Assembly: GCA_023457875.1 (NCBI GenBank)
Contig: JAEXBC010000205.1
Location: forward strand, 1 to 18,461
Direction of reading: 5' to 3'
DNA from: Bacillota bacterium
GTDB taxonomy: Bacteria; Bacillota; Clostridia; Lachnospirales; Cellulosilyticaceae
Length of the DNA: 18,461 nucleotides
Of this stretch, positions 1-7,589 are shown piece after piece (the first letter of the stretch is position 1; the number at the start of each line of letters is the position of its first letter). The notes below the pieces were generated by a model. It had not been told where the DNA came from, ran no database searches, and saw only the letters and a program-made list of their open reading frames with translations. Made by a program: the position numbers and the translations under genes.

Positions 1-412
1 GCTCCATACATTAAGCTTTTTTGCTTATTAGTCATTTACAGGCAAGACATAATAGGACCCCTCAGCTCTATAATGCCTCATCCATTCATTTACTAATACG
101 CTATAAAAGCTTAAACAAGAGGAGGGGCTCTTTTTGTGCTAGCTGGTACCATTATTGCTAAATAACTAACAGCAAAAGACTCTGGCTTAATACTTTATTT
201 TTTATGATGTAGTCCACAATTGATTACTTTGAGATGCATCATTTAGATGGGTCTACCGCCTATAACCGCGCGTTAGATGTCACTTCCTGTAATAGGGTTA
301 ACGATCTGCGGCTTGGTGCTATTAAGTTTACCAAGTAAAGGAGGCAAATAAAAGTAATGATTTTGCTTCTACACTAGTCTATATGTGGTGAGAAATAAAA
401 ATCCCTATTTTT
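1..412. other. Unassigned G+C-rich intergenic stretch downstream of rsmG
   Basis: No gene can be supported here. The stretch lies downstream of the rsmG stop, where many Firmicutes carry noc/parA/parB. By hand count 241-340 is about 45% G+C, against roughly one third in adjacent rsmG. Short open frames exist on both strands: on plus, a 24-codon frame at 277-351 (starts MSLPVIGL, ends PSKGGK, hydrophobic middle) without a Shine-Dalgarno sequence, and a frame at 234-338 starting MHHLDGST. A 10-bp inverted repeat (11-20 and 105-114) and a hairpin with CTTGGT/ACCAAG arms (312-317 and 330-335) are visible. An AAAGGAGG at 337-344 precedes a 6-codon frame at 357-377. It may be a remnant of a lost gene or mobile element, or a structured RNA; I do not recognise it. 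Confidence 0.4.
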
Positions 413-1129
413 TTAGACGCCCAATGGTGCTTTGGCTGGATTTCCAGCTTTTCTTGGATACTGAGAAGCTGTAGGTTTTATTTTCTTTATTTTAGCTATC
501 TTATGATTAAGATCAGTAAAAGGAATGGCTGCATCAACAATTGCCTCCAGCTCCCCACCTAAAATAGAAATTGCTTTTTTGCTTTGCTCTAATTCATCAT
601 CTAATTTTTGTCCCTTGAGTGCCATCATATAACCATTTACCTTTACAAAAGGTAGTGTATATTCACTAAGTACAGCAAGGTTAGCGACTGCCCTGGAGGC
701 ACAAATATCGAATTTTTCCCGATATGCTTTATTCTTGCCTAAATCTTCTGCTCTTGAGTGCACACACACAATACCACTAAGGTTAAGTTCGCTAATAACA
801 GTTTCTAAGAAATTTAACCTCTTTTTTAAGGCATCTACTAAAGTCACTTCAATATGAGGAAATGCAATTTTTAGAACCATTCCAGGAAAACCTGCTCCTG
901 TTCCAACATCTATTAATGTCTTTTGAGTATTCATATCAATTGCCTCATGAATACTCATACAATCTAAAAAGTGCTTAGTCATCACTTCTCTATCTTCAGT
1001 AATAGCAGTGAGGTTCATCCTTGTATTCCAATCCTGCAAGAGCTCCTTGTATCTAAAAAACTGATTCACCTGCTCATCAGAAAGAACTATATTAAAGTCT
1101 TTAGCCCCGCTTATTAATAATTGTCTCAT
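413..1129 (-). CDS. rsmG: 16S rRNA (guanine-N7) methyltransferase RsmG (GidB)
   Basis: Cytosolic SAM-dependent methyltransferase that makes m7G at position 527 (E. coli numbering) in the 530 loop of 16S rRNA; loss in other bacteria gives low-level streptomycin resistance. The 238-aa product has normal family length. Visible features are the family block NLTAITEDREVMTKHFLDC (about residues 39-57), the SAM-binding glycine loop VGTGAGFPG (75-83) after TLID, and the downstream ASRAVANL block. ATG start at 1129 has a GAGG ribosome site about 7 nt upstream. It is the last gene of the leftward cluster, 20 nt after mnmG, the usual gidA-gidB arrangement. No convincing terminator follows; only an A/T-only stem with loop AGGG around 395-411. 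Confidence 0.97.
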   Translation of the reverse strand: MRQLLISGAKDFNIVLSDEQVNQFFRYKELLQDWNTRMNLTAITEDREVMTKHFLDCMSIHEAIDMNTQKTLIDVGTGAGFPGMVLKIAFPHIEVTLVDALKKRLNFLETVISELNLSGIVCVHSRAEDLGKNKAYREKFDICASRAVANLAVLSEYTLPFVKVNGYMMALKGQKLDDELEQSKKAISILGGELEAIVDAAIPFTDLNHKIAKIKKIKPTASQYPRKAGNPAKAPLGV

Positions 1130-1149
1130 TAATCATCCTCTTTCCTTAT

Positions 1150-3039
1150 TTACTCATCTTTATGCGAACGATTTCTTTGTTCTAGAAAAACAAGTAGCAT
1201 AGAAATGTCTGCAGGTGAAACACCCGAAATACGTGAAGCTTGTCCAATAGAAATAGGTTTGACTTGATTTAACTTCTGTCTTGCTTCAATTCTCAAACTA
1301 TAAACATCGTCATAATTGATATCTTCTGGTATTAATCTCTTTTCTAACTTCTTAAACTGCTCTACTTGAGTCATTTGTCTCTTAATATAGCCTTCATAAC
1401 GTAGCTCAATCATAACTTGTTCAATAACTTCTATTGGTAAGTTAGGTCTATCTGTATCTACGTCCTTAAAATCTTCATAATCAAGTTCAGGCCTTTTTAA
1501 TAATTCAACTAGTGCAATTCCAGAACGTAATGGTGTACTATTCTTTTGCTCTAAGATTTTTTGAACCTGTTCACTTGTGCCAACATAAACAGTTCTTAGT
1601 CTTTCTATTTCTGCCTTAATAGCCTCTTTCTTATTAACAAATCTTTGATATCTATCCTCCGAAATTAGCCCTGCTTCATATCCCTTTTGAGTCAATCTCA
1701 AATCTGCATTATCTTGTCTAAGCAATAAGCGATATTCAGCTCTAGAAGTCATCATACGATAAGGTTCTTTTGTACCTTTTGTTACAAGATCATCAATAAG
1801 TACGCCGATATATCCTTCTGAGCGATCAATAATCATGGGTTCTCTTCCTTGAACTTTAAGCGCAGCATTAATTCCTGCTACTAAACCTTGAGCTGCAGCT
1901 TCTTCATAACCAGAGCTACCATTCATTTGACCTGCACTAAAAAAACCTTCAATTGCTTTAAGTTCAAGTGAATGTTTAAGCTGCATAGGATTGATACAAT
2001 CATATTCAATTGCATAACCGGTTCTCATCACTTCTACTTTTTCTAACCCCTTTATCGATCTCAGCATATCTAACTGTACTTCTTCAGGAAGAGAGGAACT
2101 CATTCCTTGTACATACATTTCTGTCGTACCATCACCTTCTGGTTCAATAAATACTTGATGTCTTTCTTTATCAGCAAATCTAACGACCTTATCTTCTATA
2201 GATGGACAATATCTAGGTCCAGTCCCTTCAATAACACCAGCATATAAAGGAGAACGATGTAAATTGTCTCTTATAATTTGATGGGTCTTTTGATTCGTAT
2301 AAGTTAAATAACAAGGTATTTGATCTCTTTTAATATCTTCTTCCTTATGTTCAAAAGAAAATGGTACAATGCGGCCATCTCCGTGTTGTACCTCCATTTG
2401 AGAAAAGTCCACAGTTCTAGCATCTATACGTGCTGGCGTACCTGTTTTAAATCTTACAAGTTCAATACCTATTTTCTTTAATGCTTCACTTAATTGATTA
2501 GAAGTTTTTAATCCATTTGGTCCTGTATATTCTATACATTCTCCTGTAAGGCATCTGGATCTAATATAAGTGCCTCCAGCTAATACAACAGCTTTGCACT
2601 CATAAACCGCTCCTGTATAAGTCACTACAGCTTTTACCTTTCCTTCTTCAACTTGAATATTAACAACCTCTTGTTGCTTAATTAATAGATTATCTGTATT
2701 TTCTAGAGTTTTTTTCATCATACGGCTATACTTCACTTTATCAGCTTGGGCTCTTAAGGAATGTACAGCTGGTCCTTTAGCCGTATTTAACATACGAGAT
2801 TGAATATAGGTTTTATCTATATTCTTTCCCATTTCACCACCGAGGGCATCAATTTCTCTTACTAAATGCCCCTTTGAAGTTCCACCTATATTTGGATTAC
2901 AAGGCATCATAGCTATACTATCTAATGACATTGTAAACATTATCGTTTTATAACCCATACGAGCTGCTGCAAGTGCAGCTTCACATCCCGCATGACCTCC
3001 ACCTATAATGGCGATGTCTATCTTTTCCGCAACATACAT
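1150..3039 (-). CDS. mnmG: tRNA uridine-5-carboxymethylaminomethyl modification enzyme MnmG (GidA)
   Basis: FAD-dependent partner of MnmE; the complex installs the (carboxymethyl)aminomethyl group at C5 of wobble uridine U34 in certain tRNAs. The 629-aa length is typical. N-terminal FAD-binding dinucleotide motif GGGHAG is at residues 13-18; the [10 protein letters not shown] block (C47) and RYCPSIEDK block (C278) contain the conserved cysteines of the family; the [10 protein letters not shown] block and helical C-terminal MnmE-binding domain are also present. ATG start at 3039 has an AGGAG site that overlaps the mnmE stop codon, leaving only 10 nt between genes, so translational coupling with mnmE is likely. 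No missing key residue noticed. Confidence 0.98.
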   Translation of the reverse strand: MYVAEKIDIAIIGGGHAGCEAALAAARMGYKTIMFTMSLDSIAMMPCNPNIGGTSKGHLVREIDALGGEMGKNIDKTYIQSRMLNTAKGPAVHSLRAQADKVKYSRMMKKTLENTDNLLIKQQEVVNIQVEEGKVKAVVTYTGAVYECKAVVLAGGTYIRSRCLTGECIEYTGPNGLKTSNQLSEALKKIGIELVRFKTGTPARIDARTVDFSQMEVQHGDGRIVPFSFEHKEEDIKRDQIPCYLTYTNQKTHQIIRDNLHRSPLYAGVIEGTGPRYCPSIEDKVVRFADKERHQVFIEPEGDGTTEMYVQGMSSSLPEEVQLDMLRSIKGLEKVEVMRTGYAIEYDCINPMQLKHSLELKAIEGFFSAGQMNGSSGYEEAAAQGLVAGINAALKVQGREPMIIDRSEGYIGVLIDDLVTKGTKEPYRMMTSRAEYRLLLRQDNADLRLTQKGYEAGLISEDRYQRFVNKKEAIKAEIERLRTVYVGTSEQVQKILEQKNSTPLRSGIALVELLKRPELDYEDFKDVDTDRPNLPIEVIEQVMIELRYEGYIKRQMTQVEQFKKLEKRLIPEDINYDDVYSLRIEARQKLNQVKPISIGQASRISGVSPADISMLLVFLEQRNRSHKDE

Positions 3040-3049
3040 CTTTTCTCTC

Positions 3050-4441
3050 CTACTTTCCTAAGCAAAATCTACTAAACAATTGATTAATAATTTCTTCCTT
3101 TAATGATTCTCCTATAATCATACCTAGATGCCCAAAAGCATCATGTAAATCTATAGCAAGACAATCCTCTGGCAAACCTTCCTCTATAGCTTGTACCACT
3201 ATTTCCAAACTCTTTATTGCCTTAATGAGTGATTGCTTTTGCCTTTGATTGGATATGATGGCATCACTTTCACCGACTACTTCTCCCTTAATCACAAAAT
3301 GCTTCATTGCCTCTTTTAATTCACTTAAACCTTCCTGCTGCTTAACTGAAACTTTCACCACAGTTTGAGCATTAAAATATTGATTCATTATTTCCTGGGT
3401 AATATTATTTTCTAAATCCGTTTTGTTAAGCACAAATATTACGCGCTTATTCTTAACCTGTTCTAATATATCTCTATCTTTATCTGTTAAACCTTCATTG
3501 CTATCTAATAGCATTAACACTAAATCTGCTTCACTAATTGAAGCTTTTGAACGTTCTACACCAATCTTCTCAATTAAATCATTAGTTTCTCTAATACCAG
3601 CTGTATCTAATAATTGAAAGGGTATACCCTGAATATTTAAATAAGCTTCCACAACATCTCTAGTGGTTCCTGGAATATCAGTAACAATAGCTTTATTTTC
3701 TTCTAGTAAAGCATTTAAAAGAGAAGATTTTCCAACATTAGGACGTCCGACTATGGCTGTCTTGACACCTTCTCTTATCATCTTTCCTGTATCTGCTGTC
3801 TTTAATAATTCTTTTAAACCATCTAGTAGTTCCACTACTTCATTTTCAAATTCACTAGTAATAGGCTCATCTTGATCATATTCCGGATAATCGATAGAAA
3901 CTTCAATCCTTGCGATAATTTGCATGAGTATATCTTGATATGCTTTAATTTTTCTAGATAAATTTCCTTCCAATTGTCCAACAGCTTGAGATAGAGATAG
4001 CTCCGTTTTAGCTTCAATGATATCCATAATAGCTTCTACTTGAGCTAAATCAATACGACCATTTAGAAAAGCTCTTTTAGTAAACTCTCCACTATCAGCC
4101 ATTCTTGCCCCTGCCTTAATAACCTCCATCAAAACAGCATTAAGTGGAATAGGTCCTCCATGGCAATTAATTTCTATGATATCTTCTCTAGTAAAAGTAC
4201 GAGGTCCTTTCATGAGCATAACAAGGACTTCATCTAAAACTTTACCATCTTCATTAACAATATGTCCATAGGTAATTGTATGGGAATCAATATCCTTAAG
4301 AGATTTTTTATTAGCTGCTTTAAATATATAATCTACTATATTAATCGCATCATTGCCACTTACTCTAATTACTCCTATACCACCTAGGCCAATTGGCGTA
4401 GAAATAGCAGCTATAGTATCTTCAAATAACAAAGTGTTCAT
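3050..4441 (-). CDS. mnmE: tRNA modification GTPase MnmE (TrmE)
   Basis: K+-stimulated GTPase that acts with MnmG in wobble-uridine modification. Counting from the chosen start the protein is 463 aa: N-terminal folate-binding TrmE domain (1-118), helical domain interrupted by a G domain with G1 GRPNVGKS (232-239), G3 DTAG (279-282) and G4 NKTD (339-342), ending in the signature FCLGK (catalytic Cys460). The open frame extends 34 codons upstream to 4543, but that part overlaps jag and is not homologous in character; the ATG at 4441 gives the normal N-terminus. An AGAGAGG directly abuts this ATG (zero spacing); a TTG three codons later (4432) would have about 9 nt spacing and could be the real initiator. 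A terminator hairpin sits immediately upstream (4455-4477), so expression probably needs readthrough. Confidence 0.96.
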   Translation of the reverse strand: MNTLLFEDTIAAISTPIGLGGIGVIRVSGNDAINIVDYIFKAANKKSLKDIDSHTITYGHIVNEDGKVLDEVLVMLMKGPRTFTREDIIEINCHGGPIPLNAVLMEVIKAGARMADSGEFTKRAFLNGRIDLAQVEAIMDIIEAKTELSLSQAVGQLEGNLSRKIKAYQDILMQIIARIEVSIDYPEYDQDEPITSEFENEVVELLDGLKELLKTADTGKMIREGVKTAIVGRPNVGKSSLLNALLEENKAIVTDIPGTTRDVVEAYLNIQGIPFQLLDTAGIRETNDLIEKIGVERSKASISEADLVLMLLDSNEGLTDKDRDILEQVKNKRVIFVLNKTDLENNITQEIMNQYFNAQTVVKVSVKQQEGLSELKEAMKHFVIKGEVVGESDAIISNQRQKQSLIKAIKSLEIVVQAIEEGLPEDCLAIDLHDAFGHLGMIIGESLKEEIINQLFSRFCLGK

Positions 4442-4448
4442 CCTCTCT

Positions 4449-4477
4449 AAAAAAAAAACCAGTATTAAACTGGTTTT
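4449..4477 (-). terminator. Intrinsic terminator between jag and mnmE
   Basis: On the minus strand a 9-bp perfect stem (AAAACCAGT / ACTGGTTTT, loop TTAAT) is followed by an uninterrupted U tract from the ten A residues at 4449-4458. The base of the stem contains part of the jag stop codon (4476-4478), and the U tract ends 7 nt before the mnmE ATG. On the plus strand the same hairpin is followed by TTTTATTT, so weak bidirectional activity is possible. Confidence 0.8.
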
Positions 4478-5255
4478 ATTTATATGATCTATTTTGGTTA
4501 GTAGGGGTAATGACCTCTTTTCTAATTGGTTCTTTACCTTCACTATGTGTCTTTACAATTTTACTATCTTGTAAAGCTGCATGAATAATTCTTCTATCAT
4601 ATGGGTTCATTGGCTCTAAAATAATAGGTTTTCTAATTTTTTGAGCCTTTTTACTTAACTTAAATGCAAGATTCTTAAGGGTTTCTTCTCTTCTTGCTCT
4701 ATAATTCTCCGTATCTAACATAATCTTAATGTATTCTTGCCTACCTTTGTTAGCTACAATATTAACGAGATATTGAACGGCATCTAATGTTTCTCCTCTT
4801 TTGCCTATTATGGTTCCCATATTTTTTCCTGATAAGCTAAGCAAAATACGATTATTATTTACCACTTCAGAAGAAACTTCACATTCCATATTCATTTCTC
4901 TTAACAATTTACCTAAAAATGTCTTAGCATCACTAATAACTCTTTCTAATTCCTCTTCTGATACTACAACAGCATCTTCAGAATCCTTTGTTTCTTCTAT
5001 TTTATGATGACTAACAGGTTCTACTAATTCTACACTTTTTTCTCTAATTACTTCTTCAAGTTGAATCTCTTCATCAATAGACTTTTCTTTAAGTGTTACT
5101 TTAACCTTAGCTTGTTTAACACCAAAACCTAATAATCCTTTTGAACCTTTTGATATAACTTCAATGTTAACTTCATCTGTACTAGCACCTAGTTCAATAA
5201 GTGCTTCTGTTATAGCTTCATCAACTGTTCTTGCAAGTTTTTCAATAGATTTCAT
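4476..5255 (-). CDS. jag: Jag / KhpB-type RNA-binding protein (Jag_N-KH-R3H)
   Basis: Single-stranded nucleic-acid binding protein of the SpoIIIJ-associated Jag/KhpB/EloR family; in streptococci and related bacteria it acts with KhpA in control of cell elongation and binds many RNAs. The 259-aa product shows the Jag_N domain at the start (about 1-55, with KGSKGLLGFGVKQAKV), an acidic linker (about 58-105, many Glu), a KH domain with GxxG loop GKRG (151-154), and an R3H domain with R221 and H225. The gene follows yidC by 56 nt, the classical yidC-jag pairing. Start ATG at 5255 has a G-rich GGGGGTAGGAAG upstream region. The stop codon is embedded in a terminator stem. Confidence 0.96.
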   Translation of the reverse strand: MKSIEKLARTVDEAITEALIELGASTDEVNIEVISKGSKGLLGFGVKQAKVKVTLKEKSIDEEIQLEEVIREKSVELVEPVSHHKIEETKDSEDAVVVSEEELERVISDAKTFLGKLLREMNMECEVSSEVVNNNRILLSLSGKNMGTIIGKRGETLDAVQYLVNIVANKGRQEYIKIMLDTENYRARREETLKNLAFKLSKKAQKIRKPIILEPMNPYDRRIIHAALQDSKIVKTHSEGKEPIRKEVITPTNQNRSYK

Positions 5256-5311
5256 CTTCCTACCCCCAATTATTTATAAGTATATTATTTTCATTTTACC
5301 TTCATGTTGGG

Positions 5312-6496
5312 TTATTCTTGATCATCAGTTTTCTTTTGAATAGGTACTTTTTTAATCACTTTTTTAGTGTACGTTTTTGGTGCATCATTATTATTTTGTA
5401 CAGTACTTACATTAGGTGCTTCACTTTTCTTAACAGGTACTTTCTTCATGACTTTCTTTGTTTGAATCTTGTTATTCTTTCTAGCTTCTTCTCGTTCTTT
5501 TTCAAGCAAAAGATCCATTTTAGCATCTTGCTTTTCCAATATTTTATTTACAATCCACTGTTGTCCCATCATAATCACGTTACCAGCAATCCAATAAAGA
5601 GCTAAACCGATTGGTATAGTATAAGCAAATGCTCCAGTCATAATAGGCATAACAACATTCATCGTCTTCATCATAGATTGAGCTGAATTTTGTTGTGTAT
5701 TTCCATTAGCACCAGATGTCTGAACTTGGGTGGTTGAAGCCATTGAAATTTTAGTAAATATATAAGTTGAAGCACCAGCAATAATAGGAATTAAAATAAC
5801 CCACCATTGTGTATTAAATAATATACTTGGGGAATCAACTACATTAAAACCTAAGAAAGTCTCAAACTTTTCCTTCACTTGAAGTGCAGTTTGAATATCT
5901 GCTTGGGCGCTCGTCCCAATTTTACTTAATAACTCATTCCATTGCGTTGTATTTAAATGACTTAAAAATTGACCTAATTGATTTACATTTGAAAGATCAA
6001 ATGAAGTACGCGTTGATGTTTCAATACCTTTTTTAAAAGGTTCTAATATGGGTTGGTAGTTAGCTCCGCTTTGAACAACTTTGTTTGCAATATCAACATA
6101 TTCTAACTTTAACTTAGAAATATATCTAGCTGGCTCACGTAATACATTAAATAATGCTAATATTAATGGAAATTGTATGAGTAAAGGTAAACATCCAGCA
6201 AAAGGATTAATCTTATACTTTTTGTATAGCGCTTGCATTTCCTGGCTTTGTTGTAATTGAGAAGCTTGGTCCTTTTTACCTTTATACTTATTTTGAATTT
6301 TTTGCAATTCTGGCTGAATTTTGCTCATCCCTCTAGTGGTTCTTTGAGAAGCCAGTTGTAAAGGCGTTAATAATATACGTGCTACTAACGTAAATAATAT
6401 AATAGCAATTGCTAGCTGGGCTACTGGAAACACCATTACTACTCCATCAAAGATAAAGCTTAATATGCCTCCAAAAATGTCATTAATAAATCCCAT
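5312..6496 (-). CDS. yidC: Membrane protein insertase YidC (Oxa1 family)
   Basis: Inserts and folds membrane proteins, alone or with SecYEG. The 394-aa protein has an N-terminal hydrophobic segment with the groove arginine (R40 in VARILLTP), a cytosolic helical hairpin rich in Lys/Gln (about 55-90), then further membrane segments (about 97-118, 226-246, 275-310). It is longer than Bacillus SpoIIIJ because of an extra soluble region between the second and third hydrophobic segments (about 122-225). No lipobox is evident, unlike Bacillus YidC1. The Lys-rich C-terminal tail contains a duplicated TKKVxKKVP element (346-354 and 377-385); basic tails in Oxa1 proteins contact the ribosome. Start ATG at 6496 has AGGAGG 6 nt upstream. 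Located between yidD and jag. Confidence 0.97.
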   Translation of the reverse strand: MGFINDIFGGILSFIFDGVVMVFPVAQLAIAIILFTLVARILLTPLQLASQRTTRGMSKIQPELQKIQNKYKGKKDQASQLQQSQEMQALYKKYKINPFAGCLPLLIQFPLILALFNVLREPARYISKLKLEYVDIANKVVQSGANYQPILEPFKKGIETSTRTSFDLSNVNQLGQFLSHLNTTQWNELLSKIGTSAQADIQTALQVKEKFETFLGFNVVDSPSILFNTQWWVILIPIIAGASTYIFTKISMASTTQVQTSGANGNTQQNSAQSMMKTMNVVMPIMTGAFAYTIPIGLALYWIAGNVIMMGQQWIVNKILEKQDAKMDLLLEKEREEARKNNKIQTKKVMKKVPVKKSEAPNVSTVQNNNDAPKTYTKKVIKKVPIQKKTDDQE

Positions 6497-6519
6497 TCTT
6501 TTCCTCCTAGTTGTTTTTC

Positions 6520-6759
6520 TTATTTCTTATTCTTTTTTTCTGGTACTGGGTCATACATAACTGGATGAAATGGATGGCATTTTAAAATCCTTTTTGCTCC
6601 AAGAAATGTGCCTTTCAGAAAACCATGAACTTGAATAGCTTCATAAGTATATTGTGAACATGTTGGAGTAAACCTGCAATGTCCTCCAAGCATAGGTGAT
6701 ATTCCTCTTTGATAGAATCTAATCAGGATGAGAGCTACTTTTTTAGGAATATTCTTCAT
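6520..6759 (-). CDS. yidD: Membrane protein insertion efficiency factor YidD
   Basis: Small cysteine-containing membrane-associated protein that assists insertion of some YidC clients in E. coli. The 79-aa sequence shows the family signature [16 protein letters not shown] (27-42; cysteines 28 and 34) and [10 protein letters not shown] (57-66; C61), preceded by an amphipathic N-terminal helix. Normal length. Start ATG at 6759 has AAAGGAC about 7 nt upstream. It sits between rnpA (50 nt upstream) and yidC (23 nt downstream), the standard order. Confidence 0.97.
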   Translation of the reverse strand: MKNIPKKVALILIRFYQRGISPMLGGHCRFTPTCSQYTYEAIQVHGFLKGTFLGAKRILKCHPFHPVMYDPVPEKKNKK

Positions 6760-6809
6760 CGTCTAAGTCCTTTCTGTAGCTTTATATATAAATCATATTT
6801 CATAACTGA

Positions 6810-7148
6810 TTATAAGTAAACTTTATGTTGTTTTAATAAATTTATAAGGGAATTAGAAATTTCTTCATAATTAACTCCATTTGCTGCAGTTCTAGCAATC
6901 ACTACAAAATCCCAACCTGATGAATCAATATTCTCTTCCTTTAATCTATAGCTTTCTCTTATGAGTCTTGTTACCCGACTACGTACAACACTATTTCCTA
7001 CTTTTTTACTAACTGAAATACCTAATCTATTATGAGATAAATGATTCTTATATCTATATACAACTAAATACTTATTTGCAAAAGATCTTCCTTTTTTATA
7101 TACCGTTCTAAATTCATAATTCTTCTTTAGCGATTCTGTATGTTTCAT
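6810..7148 (-). CDS. rnpA: Ribonuclease P protein component
   Basis: Protein cofactor of RNase P, which with the M1-type RNA removes 5' leaders from pre-tRNAs. From ATG 7148 the product is 112 aa, the usual size. Family features are the FRTVYKKGRSFANKYLVVY block (13-31), RLGISVSKKVGNSVVRSRV (41-59) and RLIRESYR (61-68). The frame is open to a TTG at 7163, but ATG 7148 has GGGAG 8 nt upstream and gives the normal N-terminus (MKHTESLKKNYEFR). Oddity: the RNR signature that contacts RNase P RNA reads R-S-R (56-58), with Ser in place of the usual Asn. An intrinsic terminator separates it from rpmH upstream, so expression probably depends on readthrough. Confidence 0.95.
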   Translation of the reverse strand: MKHTESLKKNYEFRTVYKKGRSFANKYLVVYRYKNHLSHNRLGISVSKKVGNSVVRSRVTRLIRESYRLKEENIDSSGWDFVVIARTAANGVNYEEISNSLINLLKQHKVYL

Positions 7149-7173
7149 ACTGAGTACTCCCAAATTTTATAGC

Positions 7174-7204
7174 AAAAACAAGGCCACATAAGCGGCCTTG
7201 TTTT
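7174..7204 (-). terminator. Intrinsic terminator/attenuator between rpmH and rnpA
   Basis: On the minus strand, CAAGGCC (complement of 7194-7200) and GGCCTTG (complement of 7179-7185) form a 7-bp G+C-containing stem extended by A-U pairs, loop of 8 nt, followed by UUUUU. The start of the hairpin overlaps the rpmH stop codon at 7203-7205, and its U tract ends 25 nt upstream of the rnpA ATG. Partial termination here would give more L34 mRNA than RNase P protein mRNA (inference). Confidence 0.8.
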
Positions 7205-7337
7205 ATGCTGTTAGTTTTCTTCTGCCTTTTGCTCTTCTTCTAGCGAGTACCGCTCTACCATTTTTAGTTCGCATTCTTTTACGAAAACCATGTTCTTTAC
7301 TTCTTTGACGTTTTTTTGGTTGATAAGTCATTTTCAT
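7203..7337 (-). CDS. rpmH: 50S ribosomal protein L34
   Basis: 44-aa basic ribosomal protein of the large subunit. The sequence [20 protein letters not shown] followed by [20 protein letters not shown] is unmistakable for L34. The frame is open for 30 further codons upstream (to 7427), but the ATG at 7337 has a strong AAGGAGGTG site 8 nt upstream and gives the normal protein. It is the first gene of the leftward cluster and lies next to oriC, as in most bacteria. It is preceded by a long leader (about 140 nt from the predicted start site near 7481) and followed by an intrinsic terminator. Confidence 0.98.
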   Translation of the reverse strand: MKMTYQPKKRQRSKEHGFRKRMRTKNGRAVLARRRAKGRRKLTA

Positions 7338-7390
7338 TGTGAGCACCTCCTTTATGGGATAAGTTAACACACAATACACACATAAAAATT

Positions 7391-7419
7391 GATAAATAGA
7401 TTTGCACATACTATTTATC
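7391..7419 (-). promoter_or_regulatory. Hairpin in the rpmH mRNA leader
   Basis: GATAAATAG (7391-7399) and CTATTTATC (7411-7419) form a perfect 9-bp stem with an 11-nt loop. On the minus-strand transcript it is followed by AAUUUUU, so it resembles a weak A/U-rich terminator or attenuator inside the leader. Only two G-C pairs are present, so strength is doubtful. Confidence 0.4.
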
Positions 7420-7487
7420 TCACACAATTAATAAAAAAAATTTATATTTCCTATATAACATACAAAATATAAATAAGCACTACGCAT

Positions 7488-7516
7488 AGTATAGAAGATT
7501 TATAATCTAGAGTCAA
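7488..7516 (-). promoter_or_regulatory. Sigma-A type promoter for rpmH and the leftward cluster
   Basis: On the minus strand TTGACT (-35, complement of 7511-7516), a 17-bp spacer and TATACT (-10, complement of 7488-7493) match the vegetative consensus at 5 of 6 positions each. Transcription would start near 7481, leaving a leader of about 140 nt before rpmH. Confidence 0.75.
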
Positions 7517-7589
7517 GCCTTACTTATTACATTCACAAAAAAAATTACAAAATAATAATGGAAAATTATTTTTTTCCTTTCCTTATTAA

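Noticed and set aside
395..413. Terminator for the rsmG end of the cluster
   Set aside because: The stem AAAAAT/ATTTTT has no G-C pair and a 4-nt loop AGGG; too weak to call with confidence.
3423..4017. Short frames on both strands inside mnmE (64, 70 and 60 codons)
   Set aside because: All overlap the conserved G domain and helical domain coding sequence; no ribosome sites or recognisable domains.
4442..4543. 34-codon N-terminal extension of mnmE
   Set aside because: It overlaps the jag 3' end and the terminator hairpin; the normal MnmE N-terminus starts at the ATG at 4441 (or TTG 4432).
7149..7163. TTG start for rnpA five codons upstream
   Set aside because: The GGGAG ribosome site lies inside this extension and is correctly spaced for ATG 7148.
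7338..7427. 30-codon N-terminal extension of L34
   Set aside because: L34 is about 44 aa in all bacteria; a strong AAGGAGGTG site is placed for the internal ATG at 7337. The extension is simply an open leader.
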